Shown: positions 32,385 to 40,885, counted from the stretch's first letter. The stretch is 42,154 nucleotides of DNA from Fibrobacter sp. (GCA_024689485.1 JAILDK010000046.1:1-42154), one strand, 5' to 3'. Notes: a model not told the origin generated them from the sequence alone. Numbers and translations are program-made.

Positions 32385-32425
32385 CATTCAGGCCGGGAAG
32401 AATAACCGAAAAAAGGAAAAACATC

Positions 32426-33241
32426 ATGGCAAATTTGCCTTCCGTTGAAGAATTGCTCTCTGCAGGCGCTCACTTTGGTCACCAGGCTCAGCGTTGGAAC
32501 CCGAAGATGAAGCCGTACATCCTTGCCAAGAAGAATGACATCTACGTCATCAACCTCGACAAGACGATCAAGCTCCTCGAAGAAGCTGGCAAGGTCGCTG
32601 CTCGTATTTCGAGCGAAGGTAAGAGCGTTCTCTTCGTCGGTACCAAGCCGACCGCACGCGCTATCGTTGAAGACGCTGCTAAGAAGACCAACCACTTCTT
32701 CGTGTCCAACCGCTGGCTCGGTGGTATGCTCACCAACTTCCAGACCGTTCGTAAGTCCATCAAGCAGATCGACAAGATCGACCAGATGGAATCTGAAGGT
32801 CTCTTCAAGGTTCTTTCCAAGAAGGAAGTTCTCGATAAGACTCGTCTCCGCGAAAAGATGCTCAGCGTCTTCGGCGGTATCCGTGAAATGGCAACCCTCC
32901 CGGGCCTCATTGTCGTCACGGACCTCCACCACGAACACATCGCTGTGGCTGAAGCTCGTCGTCTCCACATTCCTATCATCGGCATCTGCGACACGAACGT
33001 CGATCCGACCCTCGTGGATTACCCGGTTCCGGCTAACGACGACGCTGTGAAGTCTATCAAGCTCATCGTTGACTACATTGCAGACAACGTAACGACCCGC
33101 TCTGAAGTCGCTAAGAATGCTGACGCTGAATCTGCTGCTAAGAAGTATGATGACGCTCCGGCTCCGCGCAAGCGCTCCTTCCGTCCGCGTAAGTCTGCTG
33201 ACAAGGCAGAAGACAAGTCTGCAAAATCTGAGGAAAAGTAA
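32426..33241 (+). CDS. rpsB: 30S ribosomal protein S2
   Basis: This 271-aa protein has family blocks LLSAGAHFGHQAQRWNPKMKPYI, VLFVGTKPTARAIVEDAA, RWLGGMLTNFQTVRKSI, and the C-terminal IGICDTNVDPTLVDYPVPANDDA. The last ~35 residues are a Lys/Asp/Ala-rich extension beyond the usual S2 end. S2 binds late at the back of the 30S head-body junction together with S1, which is also encoded in this window. AAGGA precedes the ATG. tsf begins 2 bp after the stop. Confidence 0.98.
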   Translation: MANLPSVEELLSAGAHFGHQAQRWNPKMKPYILAKKNDIYVINLDKTIKLLEEAGKVAARISSEGKSVLFVGTKPTARAIVEDAAKKTNHFFVSNRWLGGMLTNFQTVRKSIKQIDKIDQMESEGLFKVLSKKEVLDKTRLREKMLSVFGGIREMATLPGLIVVTDLHHEHIAVAEARRLHIPIIGICDTNVDPTLVDYPVPANDDAVKSIKLIVDYIADNVTTRSEVAKNADAESAAKKYDDAPAPRKRSFRPRKSADKAEDKSAKSEEK

Positions 33242-33243
33242 TA

Positions 33244-34131
33244 ATGGCAATTCAAGTTACTGCCGCTATGGTTAATGAGCTCCGTCAGAAGACTGGCGTG
33301 GGCATGATGCAGTGCAAGAAGGTTTTGATCGAAGCTGAAGGCGATCAGGACAAGGCTGTCGAACTCCTCCGTAAGCAGGGTGCTGCTGTCGCTGCAAAGC
33401 GTGCAGACAAGGCTGCTAAGGAAGGCCGTATCTATCTCGTGGAAACGGCTGACAAGGCTGCTGCATTTGAACTCTCTTGCGAAACCGAACCGGTTTCCAA
33501 CAACGCTGACTTCGTCGCTCTTGCGAACATGGCTGTCAAGGCTGTCGAAACTCAGGCTATCGCCTCTGTGGAAGACTTGAAGAACGCTGTTGTGGACGGC
33601 AAGAAGGTGAACGATGTGCTCCAGGACGTGCTCGTCAAGATCCAGGAAAACATCGACTTCCGCAAGTTCCAGGAAATCAAGAAGGCTCCGAACTCCGTGT
33701 TTGGCGTTTACAGCCACATGAACGGTAAGATCGGCGTGATCACCGAACTCTCTTACGAAGGTTCTGCAGACGAAGCTGCCCTCAAGGCTGCTGCAAAGGA
33801 CATCGCTATGCAGGCCGCTGCTTTCGCACCGGTCGCTTTGAACGATGCCGCTGTTCCGGCTGAAACCATCGAAAAGGAAAAGGAAATCGCGAAGGCTCAG
33901 ATCGAAGCTTCCGGCAAGCAGACGAAGCCGGAATTCGTTCAGCGCCAGATCGACGGTCGCGTTGCCAAGGTCCTCAAGGAAATCGTTCTCGAAGACCAGG
34001 AATTCTTCATGTCCGAAAAGAACCCGAAGAAGCTCTCTGTCAAGGCTTACCTCCAGGAAGTCGTTGCAAAGCAGCTCGGTCTTTCCAGCTTGAAGGTCGT
34101 GAACTTCGTTCGCTTCGAACGCGGTAACTAA
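33244..34131 (+). CDS. tsf: Elongation factor Ts
   Basis: This 295-aa protein is the nucleotide exchange factor for EF-Tu. The N-terminal UBA-like domain (VNELRQKTGVGMMQCKKVL, residues ~6-45) is followed by the EF-Ts signature EGRIYLVETADKAAAFELSCETEPVSNN. The core dimerisation subdomains contain FGVYSHMNGKIGVITEL, IAMQAAAFAPVAL and LEDQEFFMSEKNPKK. Length matches the family. It follows rpsB with a 2-bp gap as in most bacteria. A palindromic repeat begins at the stop codon. Confidence 0.98.
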   Translation: MAIQVTAAMVNELRQKTGVGMMQCKKVLIEAEGDQDKAVELLRKQGAAVAAKRADKAAKEGRIYLVETADKAAAFELSCETEPVSNNADFVALANMAVKAVETQAIASVEDLKNAVVDGKKVNDVLQDVLVKIQENIDFRKFQEIKKAPNSVFGVYSHMNGKIGVITELSYEGSADEAALKAAAKDIAMQAAAFAPVALNDAAVPAETIEKEKEIAKAQIEASGKQTKPEFVQRQIDGRVAKVLKEIVLEDQEFFMSEKNPKKLSVKAYLQEVVAKQLGLSSLKVVNFVRFERGN

Positions 34132-34189
34132 TTGCCGCGCTTCGCTCGCAATGACACTTAACGTGTCATGGCGAAGCCCTAAAGCAATT
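34130..34189. repeat. Palindromic interspersed-type repeat abutting tsf
   Basis: A ~60-bp imperfect palindrome: outer arms AATTGC/GCAATT, middle arms TTCGC/GCGAA, and inner arms ATGACAC/GTGTCAT around TTAAC. Its left half, read on the minus strand, contains GTCATTGCGAGCGAAGCG, a sequence familiar from dispersed repeats in many bacterial genomes. The repeat begins within the tsf stop codon. Confidence 0.6.
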
Positions 34190-34191
34190 AA

Positions 34192-34223
34192 AGCCGTCCC
34201 CTCGGGGGCGGCTCTTTTTTTTT
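34192..34223 (+). terminator. Intrinsic terminator of rpsB-tsf
   Basis: AGCCG-T-CCCC pairs with GGGGCGGCT (one bulged T) with a run of nine T residues after it. Confidence 0.9.
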
Positions 34224-34225
34224 AT

Positions 34226-34251
34226 GGATTCTTTTTACGGATTCTTTTTAC
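34226..34251. repeat. 13-bp tandem duplication at the 3' end of the DUF3089 gene
   Basis: GGATTCTTTTTAC occurs twice in a row. The second copy encodes the last codons and the first carries the end of the gene, including its stop codon. Confidence 0.9.
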
Positions 34252-35212
34252 GCCAAGCGCTTGCTCTTGCGTGAATGTTCTTTGCGAGCTGTTCGCTGTA
34301 GAGCCAAGGTTCGCAGCTGTGAATATCGCCGACGTTGATGAAGTCCTTGTAAGGCTTGTATTCCGAGCCGCTGTATCCGCTTACGACAAGAACGTGATGC
34401 TCTGGCGAAACGGCAACGGTGATGGTGTCGTGCAGAGTGGCGGGCGTCGAATCGGTTTTCCAGTTCACCGGATTGATGCAGATGTCGGACGCGGAAAGGA
34501 TAGACTTCACGTATTTGACGTCCTTGACGGTGTTGTAGCAGATGGTAACGCCTGTTCCCGTTTCGTCTTTGGCGGGGCGAATGTGGTTGGATTCTTCCAT
34601 GTCGGCTTTTGTGACTTTATAGCCTAAAACGTAGGCGGCCGCCAACTGGCTGTAGGTTTCGTCGTCGATGTGCTTTAACAGTTCCACAACAGCCCGGGCG
34701 CCTTGGCTAAAGCCTATAATGATGAGTGGGCGGCTCTTGTCGCGTTGGGCGTTGAAGGTGTCGAACGCCTTGCGGACGTCATCCATCGCAAGCTCCAGTC
34801 GATGGTTCAAGGAATCTTCGCTTGGCATCATCCAGGCTTCGATGGTCGTGTGGCGGTAGAACGGAGCGTAGAACCTGTTGCCCGGTGTCATGTAGGCGGC
34901 CACTCCGTTGATTTCGATTCCCATGTGCGCGCGGTGGGTAGAATCCCATACGTCTGCGTAATGGCTTGTGAGTCCGTCGGCGGTTTTCCAGTCTTCTTCC
35001 CAGGTGGAGACGATGTAAAAGACGTCAGCGCCTGTGTTGCTCGAATCGCCGTTTGCGGTGATCCACATGGTCGTGTCGTTGTAATCGGGCGCGTTCGGTA
35101 TAAATGCTTGGGCAGAAACGCTCTCGGTGCTCGGCGTCTGCGAAGTACAGGATACGGTTCCGCAAATGGAAAGGATTGCGGTAATGCTTGCAAATAGGAT
35201 TTTAGTATTCAT
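34235..35212 (-). CDS. DUF3089-type lipoprotein, alpha/beta hydrolase fold
   Basis: This 325-aa protein has a lipoprotein-type signal (cleavage before Cys22 in GTVSC) and a central nucleophile elbow GFSQGA (residues ~167-172) after strand SRPLIII. It also has ADVFYIVSTWEEDW, RFYAPFYRHTT and the late His in HHVLVV, the pattern of the DUF3089 family, which is probably an esterase or lipase. It lies antisense between tsf and pyrH, interrupting a conserved gene order. AAGG lies 6 nt before the ATG, and TAAATTTG 34 nt upstream is a good -7 box. A 13-bp direct duplication covers its 3' end. Substrate is unknown. Confidence 0.85.
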   Translation of the reverse strand: MNTKILFASITAILSICGTVSCTSQTPSTESVSAQAFIPNAPDYNDTTMWITANGDSSNTGADVFYIVSTWEEDWKTADGLTSHYADVWDSTHRAHMGIEINGVAAYMTPGNRFYAPFYRHTTIEAWMMPSEDSLNHRLELAMDDVRKAFDTFNAQRDKSRPLIIIGFSQGARAVVELLKHIDDETYSQLAAAYVLGYKVTKADMEESNHIRPAKDETGTGVTICYNTVKDVKYVKSILSASDICINPVNWKTDSTPATLHDTITVAVSPEHHVLVVSGYSGSEYKPYKDFINVGDIHSCEPWLYSEQLAKNIHARASAWRKKNP

Positions 35213-35246
35213 GAGTCTACCTTGCTTTGAACTACTTCCCCTAGGT

Positions 35247-35254
35247 CAAATTTA
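35247..35254 (-). promoter_or_regulatory. -7-type box of the DUF3089 lipoprotein gene
   Basis: TAAATTTG on the minus strand with a ~34-nt leader containing AAGG. Confidence 0.45.
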
Positions 35255-35326
35255 ATTTTATTAAATTTCCCTAGAAAAACAGCTTTTAACAACGGTTGAC
35301 TCTTAACTATAACCAGCGACTGGATT

Positions 35327-36034
35327 ATGTCTAAATTTAAGCGCATTCTTTTAAAGCTCAGTGGCGAAGCCCTTGCAGGCGAAAAAGGCCACGGTATTGA
35401 TAACGTCATCCTTGCCGACATGGCAAGTGAAATCGCTTCCATCGTCAAGCAGGGCGTGCAGGTGGCTCTCGTCATCGGCGGCGGCAACCTGGTCCGCGGA
35501 ATTTCCGCTTCGGCCGGCGGTATGAACCGTGCCCAGGGCGATGCCATGGGTATGCTCGGCACCGTGATGAACGGCCTTGCCATGCAGGACGCTTTGGACA
35601 AGCAGGGCATCGACTCGGTTGTGATGTCCGCAATCCGCATGGAACCGGTCTGCGAATTCTTTGACCGCCGTCGTGCGCTCAAGCTCCTTTCCGCAGGTTC
35701 CGTGGTGATCTTCTCTGCCGGTACGGGCAATCCTTTCTTTACAACGGACAGCTGTGCTGCTCTCCGCGCCATCGAAAGCGAATGCGACGTGATCATGAAG
35801 GCGACGAAGGTCGACGGCATTTACACGGCTGACCCGGTCAAGGATCCGACGGCGACCCGTTTTGATGACATTTCTTATCAGGAAGTCATCTCCCGCGGTC
35901 TCAAGGTCATGGACACGGCTGCGGTCGCCCTTTGCATGGAACACAATATGCCTATCTTCGTGTTCAAAATGGTAAAGGGAAACTTGACGAAGGCTGCCGT
36001 AGAAGGTAATTTAGGAACGCTCGTACACTGCTAA
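35327..36034 (+). CDS. pyrH: UMP kinase
   Basis: This 235-aa protein phosphorylates UMP to UDP, supplying UTP/CTP. Amino-acid-kinase family blocks are visible: [13 protein letters not shown] at the N-terminus, [55 protein letters not shown], and [25 protein letters not shown]. The C-terminal [25 protein letters not shown] is typical of the hexameric bacterial enzyme. The region before the ATG is AT-rich without a clear Shine-Dalgarno. frr follows after 38 bp. Confidence 0.97.
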   Translation: MSKFKRILLKLSGEALAGEKGHGIDNVILADMASEIASIVKQGVQVALVIGGGNLVRGISASAGGMNRAQGDAMGMLGTVMNGLAMQDALDKQGIDSVVMSAIRMEPVCEFFDRRRALKLLSAGSVVIFSAGTGNPFFTTDSCAALRAIESECDVIMKATKVDGIYTADPVKDPTATRFDDISYQEVISRGLKVMDTAAVALCMEHNMPIFVFKMVKGNLTKAAVEGNLGTLVHC

Positions 36035-36072
36035 TCGCAGTCTACATAACTTTTTTTTGAAGAGGCTATTTC

Positions 36073-36609
36073 ATGGCTGAAGAATACGAAGTAAAGATGC
36101 AGAAGGCTGTTGAAGCCACCGAACGCGAATTCTCGAAGATTCGCACTAGCGTCGCAACTCCGGCAATTTTGAACAACGTGATGGTGGACTACTACGGTAC
36201 GCCGACCCCGATTCCGCAGGTGGCAAAGGTTTCCATTCCGGAACCGCGTATGCTCCTTGTGACCCCGTGGGAAAAGACGATGGTCGAACCGATCAACAAG
36301 GCGATCCTCGTGGCGAACATCGGCGTGACTCCGATGATGGAAAGCAACTGCATCCGCGTCGCGATTCCTATTCTCACTTCGGAACGTCGTGAAGAACTTG
36401 CGAAGCTCGCTCGCAAGCATGCGGAAGAAGGCAAGGTCGCTATCCGCAACATCCGCCGCGATGCGAACGACGCCATCAAGAAGAACAAGGAAATCGCTGA
36501 AGATGCAGCGAAGAAGAGCCAGGAACAGATCCAGAAGGTTACCGACGCCTATATCGCAAAGATTGACGAAATCCTGAAGGTGAAAGAAGCCGACCTTCTT
36601 GCGGTGTAA
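36073..36609 (+). CDS. frr: Ribosome recycling factor
   Basis: This 178-aa protein dissociates post-termination ribosomes together with EF-G. It has the two-domain layout of the family: a helix with REFSKIRTSVATPAILNNVMVDYYGTPTPIPQVAKVSIPEPRMLLV interrupted by the small domain, then the long helices (RREELAKLARKHAEEGKVAIRNIRRDAND). Length is slightly below the usual ~185. GAGG lies 8 nt before ATG. It is followed by uppS after 6 bp. Confidence 0.98.
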   Translation: MAEEYEVKMQKAVEATEREFSKIRTSVATPAILNNVMVDYYGTPTPIPQVAKVSIPEPRMLLVTPWEKTMVEPINKAILVANIGVTPMMESNCIRVAIPILTSERREELAKLARKHAEEGKVAIRNIRRDANDAIKKNKEIAEDAAKKSQEQIQKVTDAYIAKIDEILKVKEADLLAV

Positions 36610-36615
36610 TTGCCT

Positions 36616-37326
36616 ATGTCAAACGAACTGAGACATGTTGCAATCATCATGGACGGCAATGGTCGCTGGGCCAAAGGCCGCGGACTCGAACGTTTTCTGG
36701 GTCACCGCAAGGGAACCCAGGCGACGATCGACGCTGTGAAATTCGGGTGCGATCTGCACTTGGAACATTTGACCCTGTACGTCTTCAGTTCCGAAAACTG
36801 GCAGCGTCCCTCGAAGGAAGTCGACTACCTGATGAAGCTCCTCGTGGAAATGGTCCACAAGGAACTGCCCGACCTCATGGAAAAGAACGTGAAGCTCGTG
36901 GTCATCGGGAACATCAACCGTTTGCCGGAAGCTCCGCGTTCCCAGTTGCAGCATGCGATTGACGAAACCGCGAACAACACCGGCATGCAGTTGAACCTCG
37001 CCATCTCTTACGGTGGACGTCTTGAAATCGTAGACGCCTGCAAGGCGATTGCAAAGGAAATCGGCGAAGGAAAACTTTCGATCGATTCCGTGGACGAAAG
37101 CGTTTTCGCCAAGCATCTCTACTTGAAGGGAGCTCCGGACCCGGACCTCGTGATCCGTACCGGTGGGGAATTCCGTCTTTCCAATTATTTGCTGTGGCAG
37201 GCTGCTTACAGCGAATTCTACGTGACCCCGACTCTTTGGCCGGACTTTACGAATGAAGAATTCCAGAAGGCCATCGACTTCTACAATACGCGTGAAAGAA
37301 GATTTGGGAAGGTTTTGCATGAGTAA
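36616..37326 (+). CDS. uppS: Isoprenyl transferase (undecaprenyl diphosphate synthase)
   Basis: This 236-aa cis-prenyltransferase makes the C55 lipid carrier for peptidoglycan and surface glycans from FPP and IPP. The opening HVAIIMDGNGRWAKGRG carries the catalytic Asp, and LTLYVFSSENWQRP, LNLAISYGGRLEIVDA and PDLVIRTGGEFRLSNYLLWQAAYSEFYV are family signatures. A TTG at 36610 is in frame, but ATG 36616 gives the usual N-terminus. No Shine-Dalgarno is obvious, suggesting coupling to frr. It overlaps cdsA by 8 nt. Confidence 0.97.
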   Translation: MSNELRHVAIIMDGNGRWAKGRGLERFLGHRKGTQATIDAVKFGCDLHLEHLTLYVFSSENWQRPSKEVDYLMKLLVEMVHKELPDLMEKNVKLVVIGNINRLPEAPRSQLQHAIDETANNTGMQLNLAISYGGRLEIVDACKAIAKEIGEGKLSIDSVDESVFAKHLYLKGAPDPDLVIRTGGEFRLSNYLLWQAAYSEFYVTPTLWPDFTNEEFQKAIDFYNTRERRFGKVLHE

Positions 37327-38200
37327 TCTTGCTCAACGTGTGATCACTGCGCTCATCGCCATTCCGGTGGTGTTTTTTGCGCTGTGGTTTAATGACTTTA
37401 GCCGTGTCGGCTTGATGTGCTTCATTGCGGGCGTTGGCGCCTGGGAATGGGCACGCATGGCTTCCAAGATGTACAAGGGTCCGGATACGCGGTATCTCGC
37501 CTTTGCATCTTCGTTTGCGCTGACACTCGCCTGGGCTTTTTCCAAGGGTGGGTTCTTTAACCTTTCCCCGGTGCAGTACGTGGTGGGCATGACCTTCCTC
37601 GTGATCTTTGCATGCTACATCGCCATCGCCTATGCGAAGGTGGAAATTGATCACTTGTTCCCGTGGCTCGTGATGCAGCTCGGTGCTCCGCTTTATGTGG
37701 GCCTTTGGGGCGGCATGAACGTGCTCATGATGGGGAACGGTCAGGGCTTTGAACATTGCTACGCCTTCATTTTGGTGATGACGAGCGTTTGGCTCTGCGA
37801 TACCGTGGCTTACTTCTTCGGCAAGTTTGCGGCGGGCAAGGGTCCGTTCGGACGTCATCTGTTCGCTCCGACGATTAGCCCGAAGAAGACTTGGGAAGGT
37901 GCTGTTGCGGGTTCTGTGGCGACGATCGCCTGGGTGGCTTACTGGGCCAAGTGCAGTTCGGCGCTCGCTTCTTTCGGTGTGGAATTCACCTGGGTTTCTG
38001 CGATTATCCTCGGCTTCTTGCTCGCGGTGGCAGGCCAGGCTGGCGACCTTTTGATGAGCGCTCTTAAGCGTTGGAGCGGTACCAAGGATTCCGGCAATCT
38101 CTTTGTCGGTCACGGCGGCGTTCTCGACCGTTGCGATTCCTTCTTCCTTGCGGCGCCGATGCTTTATCTGCTGCTCGATTTCTTTAAGGGGATCGCTTAA
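37319..38200 (+). CDS. cdsA: Phosphatidate cytidylyltransferase
   Basis: This 293-aa inner-membrane enzyme makes CDP-diacylglycerol for phospholipid synthesis. It has about seven to eight membrane helices and the full C-terminal CDS signature: SPKKTWEGAVAG, then SALKRWSGTKDSGNLFVGHGGVLDRCDS with the metal-binding Asp residues. The frame extends upstream inside uppS. ATG 37319 is chosen because GGGAAGG lies ~6 nt before it and it gives a normal start (SNLAQRVITALIAIPVV). A terminator follows, so the pyrH-frr-uppS-cdsA unit ends here. Confidence 0.96.
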   Translation: MSNLAQRVITALIAIPVVFFALWFNDFSRVGLMCFIAGVGAWEWARMASKMYKGPDTRYLAFASSFALTLAWAFSKGGFFNLSPVQYVVGMTFLVIFACYIAIAYAKVEIDHLFPWLVMQLGAPLYVGLWGGMNVLMMGNGQGFEHCYAFILVMTSVWLCDTVAYFFGKFAAGKGPFGRHLFAPTISPKKTWEGAVAGSVATIAWVAYWAKCSSALASFGVEFTWVSAIILGFLLAVAGQAGDLLMSALKRWSGTKDSGNLFVGHGGVLDRCDSFFLAAPMLYLLLDFFKGIA

Positions 38201-38220
38201 GCGGAATTTGAGCTTTTGAA

Positions 38221-38250
38221 AAAAGCCGGGTTTTGACCTGGCTTTTTTTT
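38221..38250 (+). terminator. Intrinsic terminator after cdsA
   Basis: GCCGGGT pairs with ACCTGGC (one G-T) around TTTG, followed by eight T residues. Confidence 0.92.
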
Positions 38251-38320
38251 GTGAAAACGATGTTGTTTGGGTTTACAACGGAGATTTTTCAAATTCGGTG
38301 AACTGGAACGTTTCCCATTT

Positions 38321-38328
38321 TATTTTTG
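38321..38328 (+). promoter_or_regulatory. -7-type box of the deacetylase gene
   Basis: TATTTTTG, 21 nt before the ATG, with AAGGAG (38333-38338) between. No TTG at the usual distance. Confidence 0.4.
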
Positions 38329-38349
38329 AGGTAAGGAGTTATAAAAGGG

Positions 38350-39624
38350 ATGAGTACAAAAGGATCAAAAATTTCTTTGGCGGCTGCGCTTGTTTTGGGG
38401 TCTTCGGCTGCTTTTGCGCAAACGGTTGAAATCGCGACATGGTCGGGCTTTCGCAAGGCGGCGGTTTCGTTCACTTTTGATGACAACGCACCGAGCCAGG
38501 TGAACGATGTGGCGCCTGTTTTTGACAAGTACGGCTACAAGGCGACTTTCAACCTGGTGACGGGCTGGAGCATGAGCGGTTTCCAGGATTTGGCAAGCAA
38601 TGGCCACGAAATCGCAAGCCATAGCGATTCGCACCCGAGTGGAACTATGCCCGTGAGCGAAGTCGCTTCTTCCAAGCAGAAAATCAATGCGGCGATTTCC
38701 CAACAGTATGGCTGCTTGACGATCGCCTATCCGAATTGCAACAATCCGGGTGCGAGTGAAGTTTTACAAAATTATATCGCGGGAAGAATCTGCAATGGAC
38801 AGTGGCAGGGTATTGATGATCTTATGACGGCAGACGGTCCGGCTGACTGGTCGAAGGCTCCGGCGATTATGACGGGTACTCAAGGGACGAGCGATTTCAA
38901 AACTTATATGCAAAAGGCGGTGAACCAGGGCGGTTGGGTCATGTTCCTGACGCATGGCATTACGGGCAAAAATAATGGCAATGCCTCTTATTCTCCGACA
39001 AACTTGAGCGATATCGAAAGCGCCCTTTTGTGGGCGAACCAGAACGATTCCTATGTTTGGGTAGCGCCTTTCCGCAACGTGGCGATGTACGTGAAGGAAC
39101 GTAAGGCGGCTTTCATCGATCCGATGGACGGTGGAAATGCGGACAGTTATACTTTTGAATTAAAGCATTCCATTGCGGATAATATTTCAAAATATGATTA
39201 CCCGCTTTCCTTGCGGATGGCAAAGCCGACAGGCTGGGAAAACATTCAGGTGATGCAAGAAAATGCCGAACTCGAAGCTTCGATGGCTGATGGCTATATC
39301 TACTTTGATGCGGTTCCGAATGCGGGAAAAATCACCGTTTCGAACATGGACGCTTTGAGCTCTTCTAGCTCCGCGGAGGAATCCTCTTCGAGTGCAACGA
39401 CGGCTCTTTTGGATGTACCGAGTGCTTTCCCGTTTGCGGTTTACGTGAGCGGAAATGCGATTATGGTTTCGGGTGCCGAAGGAATGCCCGTGACGGTGTT
39501 CAACGCTCTCGGTCACCAGCTGCGTTCGACAAAAGTTTTGGGCTGCGAACAAAAGGTGTTCTCCGGGGCCAAAGGCTTGTATATTGTGAAAGTCGGCGGG
39601 CACGCCTTTAAGGTGCGCCTGTAA
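38350..39624 (+). CDS. Secreted polysaccharide deacetylase with C-terminal sorting-type domain
   Basis: This 424-aa protein has a signal peptide (residues 1-~23) and a NodB-homology (CE4-type) domain at ~30-250. The metal triad is visible as TFDD (Asp45) and HSDSH (His91, His95). Residues ~265-335 form a beta-rich domain, ~337-350 a Ser/Glu linker, and the last ~65 residues (VYVSGNAIMVSGAEG to GHAFKVRL) resemble a type IX secretion sorting domain. CE4 enzymes remove acetyl groups from chitin, xylan or peptidoglycan glycans. In a cellulolytic context acetyl-xylan is plausible, but the sequence does not decide. It sits between cdsA and dxr, separated from both by terminators. Confidence 0.9.
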   Translation: MSTKGSKISLAAALVLGSSAAFAQTVEIATWSGFRKAAVSFTFDDNAPSQVNDVAPVFDKYGYKATFNLVTGWSMSGFQDLASNGHEIASHSDSHPSGTMPVSEVASSKQKINAAISQQYGCLTIAYPNCNNPGASEVLQNYIAGRICNGQWQGIDDLMTADGPADWSKAPAIMTGTQGTSDFKTYMQKAVNQGGWVMFLTHGITGKNNGNASYSPTNLSDIESALLWANQNDSYVWVAPFRNVAMYVKERKAAFIDPMDGGNADSYTFELKHSIADNISKYDYPLSLRMAKPTGWENIQVMQENAELEASMADGYIYFDAVPNAGKITVSNMDALSSSSSAEESSSSATTALLDVPSAFPFAVYVSGNAIMVSGAEGMPVTVFNALGHQLRSTKVLGCEQKVFSGAKGLYIVKVGGHAFKVRL

Positions 39625-39642
39625 TACGGTTCTCCTGAAAAC

Positions 39643-39678
39643 AAAAGGGATTCCTCTTCGGAGGGATTCCTTTTTTTT
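39643..39678 (+). terminator. Intrinsic terminator after the deacetylase gene
   Basis: AAGGGATTCCTC pairs with GAGGGATTCCTT (two G-T pairs) around TTCG, followed by T residues. Confidence 0.9.
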
Positions 39679-39682
39679 ATTC

Positions 39683-39690
39683 TATCTTTG
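39683..39690 (+). promoter_or_regulatory. -7-type box of dxr
   Basis: TATCTTTG, 33 nt before ATG 39724, with GAGG in the leader. Confidence 0.45.
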
Positions 39691-39723
39691 CAATCGGATA
39701 ACCTAAAATTTCGAGGCTGAAGA

Positions 39724-40866
39724 ATGAAAAATGTCGCTCTTCTCGGTGCCACAGGTTCGATCGGAACTTCGACCATTGGCGTTTTGAAACAGCATCCGGA
39801 ACGTTTTAAGCTTTACGCAGTCGCTGCCAACCGCAACTGGAAACAGGTCGCGCAGATCGCCCGTGAAATGGACGTGGAACGTTTCTGCATGTTTGACGCG
39901 GAAGCCGCCAAGGCTCTTTCGAAGGAACTCGGCAAGCCTGTGCTCACCGGCATGGACGGCCTTTGTGAACTCGCAAGCGATCCGAAGACCGACATCGTTT
40001 TGAACTCTCTGATGGGTTCCGTCGGCTGCCTCCCGACCCTTTCCGCCATCCGCGCGTCCAAGCATATCGCTCTCGCCAACAAGGAAACTCTGGTGATGGC
40101 GGGAGAAGTCATCACGGCCGCTCTCAAGGCCAATCCGAAGGCTTACCTCACCCCGGTCGATTCCGAACACAACGCCATTTTCCAGTGCCTCGCCGACCGC
40201 CCGAAGGAAGAAGTCGAAGAACTGCAGATTACCGCATCGGGTGGACCTTTCCGCGAATGGCCGATTGAAAAGTTCAAGGACATTCGCTTGGAAGACGCTT
40301 TGAATCATCCGGTCTGGAGCATGGGCAAAAAGATTACGATTGATTCGGCGAGCATGATGAACAAGGGCCTTGAAATCATCGAGGCGCACTTCCTGTTCGA
40401 CATTCCGTACGAACAGATCAAGGTTGTGGTGCATCCGCAGAGCCGTGTGCATTCCTTGGTCCAGTTCCGCGACGGCAGTCTCATGGCTCAGCTCGGCGCT
40501 CCGGACATGAAGATTCCTATCCAGTGCGCCATGACTTGGCCGGAACGTATTCCGCTCGAAACGGGCCGTTTGGATCTCGCCGAACTCGGAAAGCTCACGT
40601 TCTTCAAACCGGACTTTGAAAAGTTCCGCTGCCTTGCCCTCGCTATGGAATGCGGTAAAAAGGGTGGACTTTATACGGCGACGATGAACGCGGCAAACGA
40701 AGTGCTCGTGAACGCCTTCCTCGAAAAGAAAATCGGCTTTTTGGACATTCCGAACGGCGTCGAAAAGATCGTGGAAAAGACCCCGACCGTTTCGAACCTC
40801 GATTTGGAAACGATCCTTGCCGCAGACGCAGAAGCGCGTAAACTGGCCGCGGAACTCATTCCGTAA
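39724..40866 (+). CDS. dxr: 1-deoxy-D-xylulose 5-phosphate reductoisomerase
   Basis: This 380-aa enzyme converts DXP to MEP with NADPH, committing carbon to the MEP isoprenoid pathway that feeds UppS. The N-terminal NADPH motif LLGATGSIGTSTIGVLKQHP, the block HIALANKETLVMAGE, the metal site PVDSEHNAIFQCL, the flexible-loop region TASGGPFREW, and MMNKGLEIIEAHFLF are all typical. Length is normal for the family (~390). It has its own promoter box after the deacetylase terminator, so it is not co-transcribed with cdsA here. Confidence 0.98.
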   Translation: MKNVALLGATGSIGTSTIGVLKQHPERFKLYAVAANRNWKQVAQIAREMDVERFCMFDAEAAKALSKELGKPVLTGMDGLCELASDPKTDIVLNSLMGSVGCLPTLSAIRASKHIALANKETLVMAGEVITAALKANPKAYLTPVDSEHNAIFQCLADRPKEEVEELQITASGGPFREWPIEKFKDIRLEDALNHPVWSMGKKITIDSASMMNKGLEIIEAHFLFDIPYEQIKVVVHPQSRVHSLVQFRDGSLMAQLGAPDMKIPIQCAMTWPERIPLETGRLDLAELGKLTFFKPDFEKFRCLALAMECGKKGGLYTATMNAANEVLVNAFLEKKIGFLDIPNGVEKIVEKTPTVSNLDLETILAADAEARKLAAELIP

Positions 40867-40885
40867 GCGATTTTCGCCTAATTTG

